Below the pieces are notes generated by a model. That model saw nothing but the letters and a program-made list of their open reading frames with translations. It made no database searches and was not told the origin of the DNA. Of a DNA stretch of 64,000 nucleotides, positions 59,500-64,000 are shown one piece after another. Position 1 is the first letter of the stretch. Each line of letters begins with the position of its first letter. The stretch is from Bacteroidota bacterium. Lineage in GTDB: Bacteria > Bacteroidota > Bacteroidia > Chitinophagales > Chitinophagaceae. The stretch lies in NCBI GenBank assembly GCA_013285905.1, contig JABDGU010000005.1, positions 1 through 64,000 on the forward strand, written 5' to 3'. Made by a program: the position numbers and the translations under genes.

Positions 59500-59808
59500 T
59501 TATTTGTTTACGAGGTCTTCGTATTCGGTATGTTCTTTGATATACTTAGCCACAAAAGGGCAATAAGGACGTATTTTCAGATTATTTGCGCGCACATAAT
59601 CCAGCACATATTTTACGAGGAAACTCCCGATACCTTTAATACGTATGTCCTTAGGTACAAAAGTGTGCATTAGTACCATATCGCCCTTGAGCCAGCGGTA
59701 TTGCAGTTCTGCAAACTCGCTATTTTCAAAAGCAATCTCGAACCTGGAAAGTTGTTTATTGTTTATTACTGTGTAATTATCGCCCATAGATACAGCAATA
59801 TTCAGCAC
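59500..59808 (-). CDS. GNAT family N-acetyltransferase-like protein (NATD1 type)
   Basis: A 102-residue single-domain protein of the small GNAT group. GDMVLMHTFVPKDIRIKGIGSFLVKYVLDYVRANNLKIRPYCPFVAKYIKEHTEYEDLV matches the NATD1/YjdJ-like pattern. The RIKGIGS segment is the acetyl-CoA loop. Normal members are about 90-100 residues, so it is complete. The true start may be M8 (MGDNYTV). Substrate unknown. Confidence 0.8.
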   Translation of the reverse strand: MLNIAVSMGDNYTVINNKQLSRFEIAFENSEFAELQYRWLKGDMVLMHTFVPKDIRIKGIGSFLVKYVLDYVRANNLKIRPYCPFVAKYIKEHTEYEDLVNK

Positions 59809-59849
59809 GCATGAAGCATGAAATTTGTTGAAAAATATAAATGTTACAA

Positions 59850-60083
59850 TTAGCCTACCTGTGTTGACAGGCCGATTTTGGTCATTTCCACGGTATCGGT
59901 AGTAGCTTTATCTTTAAAACGCACTAAACGCAGCGTTTGTAATGAAACCAGATGGGTATTTACTTCTTCCGGAGATAGTTGCAGTTCGTTGGCAATCCTC
60001 TCAACCGGCACTTGTCTATTTCCGCTTTCCAATTTGTAATGTATTTCTTTGGTTTTACGGAACACAATTTTCGCACTTGTCAT
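59850..60083 (-). CDS. Small winged-helix DNA-binding protein
   Basis: A protein of about 77 residues from ATG 60083 (MTSAKIVFRKTKEIHYKLES) with a helix-turn-helix: VERIANELQLSPEEVNTHLVSLQTLRLVRFKDK. This looks like a bare winged-helix domain of the type in MarR or DeoR N-termini without a ligand domain. The target is not known. It lies 163 bases from yceI on the same strand and could regulate the palindrome upstream of yceI, but this is a guess. Confidence 0.6.
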   Translation of the reverse strand: MTSAKIVFRKTKEIHYKLESGNRQVPVERIANELQLSPEEVNTHLVSLQTLRLVRFKDKATTDTVEMTKIGLSTQVG

Positions 60084-60185
60084 ATTGCAAACATTTAGGG
60101 AGTGCAAAGATACGCTAATTAATCTGTTTTAACTCATTATAAACATATTGGAGTTTTTATTTTCACACAGATGCTTCATAAACAA

Positions 60186-60215
60186 AGCCCTAGAGTCCAT
60201 ACTCCAGGGCATTTA
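60186..60215 (-). terminator. Probable terminator of yceI
   Basis: On the minus strand GCCCTGGAGT and ACTCTAGGGC pair with one mismatch, followed by TTTGTTTAT. It lies about 30 bases after the yceI stop. Confidence 0.5.
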
Positions 60216-60246
60216 TATCAAACCCTAAATCTATATGAAGACGAGT

Positions 60247-60843
60247 TTATTTAGCTTTTTGCTGACCAAGTTCTGCATTGATGGTAATAGTTACTTCATC
60301 TCCCACAACTGCTCCACCTGCTTCTGTAAGTTTGTTCCACAACAAATTGTAAGCCTTCCTGCTGATCCTGCCGGTGGCCTTAAAGCCGGCTTTGATATTA
60401 CCATAGGGATCCTTTACAGTACCACCGTATATGGTAGTGAATTTCACTTTTTTGGTTACATCACGTATGGTAAGGTTGCCTTCGAGGGCATACATATTGC
60501 CTTTTACTTTTTTAAATGAAGTGCTGGCAAAAGTCATTTTAGGATATTTCTCCGCATTGAAAAAATCATCGCTCTTCAGGTGTTTGTCGCGCATGTCATT
60601 GTCAGTATTAATACTGCTCACGTCAACGGTAAAATTGATACTTGCATTATTAAAATCCGGGCTTTTGCTATCTACAGAACCACCAAATATTTTAAAACTC
60701 CCTTCCACTTCAGACACTGTAAGGTGGCTTACACTGAATTTTACGGAAGTATGCATTGGATCAATGTCCCATTTTGTTTGTGCATTTGTGGTAAATCCGG
60801 CAGCAAAAAGCGCCATAGCCGAAAGGATGATTACTTTTTTCAT
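60247..60843 (-). CDS. YceI family periplasmic lipid-binding protein
   Basis: A 198-residue exported protein with signal peptide ending FTTNAQ and a YceI beta-barrel (about 22-196). WDIDPMHTSVKFSVSHLTVSEVEGSF, DNDMRDKHLKSDDFFNAEKYPKMTFAST and NLTIRDVTKKVKF are the hallmarks. YceI proteins carry isoprenoid chains or other lipids through the periplasm and are often stress-induced. The promoter has a palindromic operator overlapping the -7 box (60889-60907), so a repressor probably controls it. Confidence 0.93.
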   Translation of the reverse strand: MKKVIILSAMALFAAGFTTNAQTKWDIDPMHTSVKFSVSHLTVSEVEGSFKIFGGSVDSKSPDFNNASINFTVDVSSINTDNDMRDKHLKSDDFFNAEKYPKMTFASTSFKKVKGNMYALEGNLTIRDVTKKVKFTTIYGGTVKDPYGNIKAGFKATGRISRKAYNLLWNKLTEAGGAVVGDEVTITINAELGQQKAK

Positions 60844-60888
60844 TTAATTGTTTTTTTATTTTTTTAGTGAATTTATTCAATTTCAAGA

Positions 60889-60907
60889 CAAATGTATGTA
60901 CATACAT
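60889..60907 (-). promoter_or_regulatory. Palindromic operator overlapping the yceI -7 box
   Basis: ATGTATGTACATACAT (60892-60907) is a perfect 16-bp palindrome. On the minus strand TACATTTG (60896 down to 60889) fits TAnnTTTG and overlaps its left half. A repressor of the MarR, TetR or similar dimer type bound here would block the polymerase. The nearest candidate is the small winged-helix protein at 59850. Confidence 0.65.
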
Positions 60908-61000
60908 GCATTTTACGAAATCAGTTTGTTCTATGCCTGTATAGGGATACTTTAGCTATATTATAAGCAGTAAAATGTAAGCAAAAGAAAGCAAAAGCTA

Positions 61001-61522
61001 TTAAAAGCCTATGCAAATAACATAGAAGTTGCCATCATCAAAAATGGGGTAAGCGCCGGCGCCGATGGTACTAAAGGGTAATTCGGGCATAGGTTGTTTT
61101 GCGTCAATGCTGACAATAGGCCAATTAGCATCAAAAGAAAAGGTATTGCCCTGGATAAGAGATAGCTGAGATTTAAAACCATTGCTAATATCCGTATGTG
61201 CAAAACCGATATAGAAAATATCACTATCATTATCTACCAGGTAATATGGATGCAATGTTGTTGCTGACAGAAGATTGTTATTGCAGAGGCCACTACCTAT
61301 GCAATTTGGAGCTGCGCCAAAGACAACTGTACCGGAAAGCCCGGCAACGCCGGGGGAAGGATTTGGGTTCCAGTTTGTTACCATTTGGGGCCAATTAGCA
61401 GGAAGGCCTTGAATTCTTTTAGATTTGTATGGGTAAGACTTTTTAGTCCAGGCCCAGGAGCTATCTATTGTAATAACAAAAAGAAAGATGAACAGAATAG
61501 AAAATGAGAGTAGCTTTTTCAT
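61001..61522 (-). CDS. Small secreted protein, paralogue A (FGxxxxCxGxGxC motif)
   Basis: A 173-residue exported protein with signal peptide ending SSWA and a proline/asparagine-rich N-terminal region. GTVVFGAAPNCIGSGLCNNN is followed by IFYIGFAHTDISN and NTFSFDANWPI. The same pattern appears in the gene 101 bases upstream on the strand. I do not recognise the family. The conserved Cys pair may form a disulphide or a metal site. Function unknown. Confidence 0.7.
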   Translation of the reverse strand: MKKLLSFSILFIFLFVITIDSSWAWTKKSYPYKSKRIQGLPANWPQMVTNWNPNPSPGVAGLSGTVVFGAAPNCIGSGLCNNNLLSATTLHPYYLVDNDSDIFYIGFAHTDISNGFKSQLSLIQGNTFSFDANWPIVSIDAKQPMPELPFSTIGAGAYPIFDDGNFYVICIGF

Positions 61523-61623
61523 TTTTGTTTGTTTGAATAGTATTCAAAAATTCTATGACAAATACTCTCTTATAAGTCCTTTATATATTCTCGTTGATAA
61601 TAGATAGGGGGTTAAAATGAGTA

Positions 61624-62070
61624 CTATTTTAACCGGATGGAGAGGGTATATGTATCCTTGCCGTCGGATGTGACAGTAGCTTGGGTGCCTTTTTCTAAAA
61701 CTATTGGTTTTTTAAGTTTAAAATAACTGACTAAACATTTTTCCATTTTCCATCTCGCTTCAAATATATAAGGTGTTCCCGGCATAAAATCTCCAGCTTG
61801 TTTTGCAGAAAGATCACCTTTTTTGAAAACAATTGAAAATACGTTCTTAGAATCAATGTTAAAAGCAGCATTGATCAATCCTGTTCCTGGCACTGCAGGT
61901 GTGCAGTTGGCCCTGCAAATTCCTTTTCCTGAACACGTTAGTGGTACCCCAAATGCAATACTGCCAGATAGGTTGTGCGGGCGAAGTTTATGACCTTTAG
62001 CTTCTGCAATATTTAAAGAAAAACAGGATGTGAAAAACAAAATGGATAAGAAATAAATAATTTTTTTCAT
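61624..62070 (-). CDS. Small secreted protein, paralogue B (FGxxxxCxGxGxC motif)
   Basis: A 148-residue exported protein with signal peptide ending NIAEA. GSIAFGVPLTCSGKGICRANC is followed by NVFSIVFKKGDLSAKQ and YIFEARWKMEKC. It aligns with paralogue A through this core, suggesting a tandem duplication. In paralogue A a Trp-rich region replaces its basic N-terminus. The upstream gene on the other strand is divergent. Function unknown. Confidence 0.7.
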   Translation of the reverse strand: MKKIIYFLSILFFTSCFSLNIAEAKGHKLRPHNLSGSIAFGVPLTCSGKGICRANCTPAVPGTGLINAAFNIDSKNVFSIVFKKGDLSAKQAGDFMPGTPYIFEARWKMEKCLVSYFKLKKPIVLEKGTQATVTSDGKDTYTLSIRLK

Positions 62071-62212
62071 TGTATCTTGTTTGATTGTTATTAAAATATT
62101 TTATTTATGCTGTAAGAGGGCGGGGATTTATGATTTGATTGAAATAAATTATATATTTTGTGTCAAAATAAATCTTTTTTTTTATTTTTTATAATTTATT
62201 GAGCAAGGACCT

Positions 62213-63079
62213 ATGAAATCTTGCATACCACGTACTATTTTATTATTACTGTCTATGCTTACTTGGCTAAGTAGCAGGCAGGCCTATGCGCAGACCCCAA
62301 ACGGCAATAAGCGGATAGATTCATTAAATAAAGCCTTATTGACAGCAAGAGGAGATACTACAAGGGTAAAAATATTAATAGCCCTTTCGAAAATGACATC
62401 ATGTTCTGATTCTACGCAAAAGATGATTTATGCCAGGGAGGCATTGAAAATAGCTACAGACATAAATTGGGATAGAGGAATAGTGAATGCTGATAATGAA
62501 ATTGGGGGGACATATAGTTTTTGTTTAAAAAATTATCCAAAAGCAATAGAAAATTATCAAATAGCGCTCAAGCGGGCCACTCAATATGAAGATAAAATTT
62601 TGCAAGCCACCTGCCTGTCGGAAATTGCAAACGCTTATGTGAATAGTGGGCAGAATATTATAGCGCTGGATTATTATAAGAGAAGCCTTGAAATAGAAAA
62701 TAGATCAGAATATCAAATATCCACATTGGGTAATATGGGCGTAATATATGAAGACTTGGGAGACTATACACACGCTTTGGAAAACTACCAGAATTCACTA
62801 AAAGTATTTGACAGATGCCTGGCGTCTGATAAAAATTGTGATAAAAATGATTCCCTGACGCTTGGAATGTTGAAAATTAAAATCGGTGAAATATTTATGG
62901 TCATGTCTCAGTACGATAAAGCGCTTGAGAGTTTTGAAGATGCATTGGGTATGAATAAGAGCTTGCAAAATGAATCCATTGAAGAGATTGCATTAGGTAA
63001 TTTGGGTGGAGTAAACGTAATAAAAAATGATTATGGAAAAGCCTTGCTCTATTATAAAAAAAGGTTTGGGATACGCTAA
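62213..63079 (+). CDS. TPR N-terminal part of a split TPR-adenylate cyclase
   Basis: A 288-residue frame with signal peptide (1-26) and tetratricopeptide repeats from about 60 to 280 (KNYPKAIENYQIALKRATQYEDK, YEDLGDYTHALENYQNSLKVFD and MSQYDKALESFEDALGMNKSL). It then ends abnormally at RFGIR. A run of seven A at 63056-63062 causes the break. With six A the reading would continue YYKKGLGYAKKIKDKVV into the next frame without stop. The N-terminal part alone would be a periplasmic TPR protein. The full-length gene encodes a membrane-anchored class III cyclase. Confidence 0.8.
   Translation: MKSCIPRTILLLLSMLTWLSSRQAYAQTPNGNKRIDSLNKALLTARGDTTRVKILIALSKMTSCSDSTQKMIYAREALKIATDINWDRGIVNADNEIGGTYSFCLKNYPKAIENYQIALKRATQYEDKILQATCLSEIANAYVNSGQNIIALDYYKRSLEIENRSEYQISTLGNMGVIYEDLGDYTHALENYQNSLKVFDRCLASDKNCDKNDSLTLGMLKIKIGEIFMVMSQYDKALESFEDALGMNKSLQNESIEEIALGNLGGVNVIKNDYGKALLYYKKRFGIR
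63056..63062 (+). other. A7 homopolymer causing a one-base frameshift
   Basis: Seven A where six would keep the TPR-cyclase frame open. It is a possible sequencing error, a slippage site or a true mutation. Confidence 0.8.
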
Positions 63080-64000
63080 GAAGATCAAAGATAAAGTGGT
63101 CGAAGCAGAAATGCTTGACAGGATTGCGAATATTTATGTAGAAACTGATTCATTATTTGAAGCATTAGAGCTGGCAAAGAACTCTTTGGAAATTTTAGAA
63201 AGCGTCATAAAAAAAGATGAGCTTTCAACCCAATCCATGCAATTATCAAGCGACTATATAACGCTTGGCAAGATTTATAAGCACTTAAAAGATTATCCGA
63301 AATCAGTAAACTACTTGCAGGATGCAATAAAAATATGTAAGAAAATAGGTTCGTTAAATGATGAGAAGGATGCCTGGAAAGAGCTGAGCGATACTTATGA
63401 AAAAATGGGGCAAGCCCAAAAGTCGCTGGAGGCATACAAAAATTATATAAATGCCCGCGACAGTGTTTACAATCTTGATAAGGCCAAGGGAATAACGAGG
63501 ATGTTGATGCAGTCTGAGTTCGACAGGAAACAGGCAGCCGACAGCATAAAACAATCGGCTGAAAAAAAAGTATTTGGATATGAAATGCAAAAACAACGCC
63601 TGTTTACTTATGGTGGTTTTGCGGGTTTAGTATTGGTGTTATTGCTTTCCTTTTTCATTTTCAGGTCTTACAAACAAGAGAAAAATACGAATGTTATCAT
63701 TAGCAGGCATAGTGAGCAGATAAGTATGGAAAAAGAAAAATCGGACAGCCTCTTATTGAATATTCTGCCCCTTGAAGTTGCCAATGAATTGAAAGAAAAG
63801 GGAAATGTGCATGCAAAATCTTATGATAATGTAACAGTAATGTTCACCGATTTTGTTAATTTCACATCTGCGGGAGAGCGTATGAGCGCGCAACAATTAG
63901 TGGATGAGTTGGATGCCTGTTTTGTGGCCTTTGACGGAATTATAGAGAAGTACAATATTGAGAAGATAAAAACGGTAGGCGACGCTTATCTTGCAGTATC
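63063..64000 (+). CDS. Adenylate/guanylate cyclase part of the split gene (partial, right edge)
   Basis: In the frame that begins GGT at 63063, no stop occurs up to the window edge. It continues the TPR repeats (IYKHLKDYPKSVNYLQDAIKI), then a coiled region, one membrane segment around FAGLVLVLLLSFFIFR, and the start of a class III cyclase domain: LLNILPLEVANELKEKG, then VMFTDFVNFTSAGERMS with the first metal Asp, and TVGDAYLAV with the second. The product makes cAMP or cGMP. TPR-cyclases of this design are common in Bacteroidota. The 3' end of the gene is outside the window. It is read as separate only because of the A7 tract. Confidence 0.8.

Overview
The window looks like a chromosomal piece of a Bacteroidota bacterium, most likely near Chitinophagales/Sphingobacteriales; the order is an inference. 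The pointers are two proteins with type IX secretion (T9SS) C-terminal sorting domains, the gliding lipoprotein GldH, family-typical DUF2911, DUF3078, DUF3098 and DUF3276 proteins, a futalosine-route menaquinone pair (MqnB/MqnD), Bacteroidota-type promoters (TTG, about 19 bases, TAnnTTTG), and no obvious Shine-Dalgarno sequences. Coding is mostly housekeeping, in short runs on both strands. There is no prophage, CRISPR array, integrase or full insertion sequence.

Layout. 0-8 kb: the 3' end of endonuclease III with an abnormal tail, a thioredoxin-like protein, a UbiX-type flavin prenyltransferase, two tandem paralogous lipoproteins, MazG and a very large membrane histidine kinase. 8-14 kb: dipeptide epimerase-MurB (peptidoglycan), a GT39 glycosyltransferase, a His/Lys-rich secreted protein and a nitrilase-family amidase. 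14.3-15.5 kb is a repeat-rich non-coding hub. 15.5-24.7 kb: an RND/MMPL exporter with a fatty acid hydroxylase, two T9SS adhesin-like paralogues and GpmI. 24.7-31.6 kb: an EnvC-like amidase activator, YicC, GldH, a second histidine kinase, RNase HII, a second non-coding hub and an AI-2E family permease. 32-47 kb: flavin reductase, envelope proteins, a TauE/SafE permease, GlcD-like oxidase, Na+ symporter, LOG protein, methyltransferase, a LysM glucosaminidase, Hpt, MqnD/MqnB, a PTPS/QueD protein, FolE and tRNA-Pro(GGG). 47-64 kb: DUF3078, an MBL hydrolase, DUF3276, FtsX-DUF3098, an arginase-like protein, HflX, PurN, isoaspartyl peptidase, FeoB with a tiny His-rich lipoprotein, YceI with a palindromic operator, two small secreted paralogues, and a TPR-adenylate cyclase split by an A7 tract at the window edge.

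What works together: MurB, epimerase, the EnvC-like protein, FtsX and the glucosaminidase all act on cell-wall building and division; MqnB/MqnD (and perhaps UbiX) act in menaquinone synthesis; the PTPS/QueD protein and FolE act in pterin chemistry; GldH and the sorting-domain proteins belong to the gliding/T9SS system.

The most unusual layer is between the genes. Several families of small palindromic repeats recur. (a) Hairpins with constant loops but different, still complementary arms. (b) A MITE-like element bounded by CATTTAGACATTAA inverted repeats. (c) An 80-bp core with GGACATTTT ends, present twice at identical length in two AT-rich hubs. (d) Micropalindromes apparently inserted into older repeats. 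One hairpin of type (a) forms the last codons of endonuclease III and replaces two of its four Fe-S cysteines. Repeat-derived sequence also forms or abuts the 5' ends of several small envelope-protein genes. All identities and alignments were made by eye.
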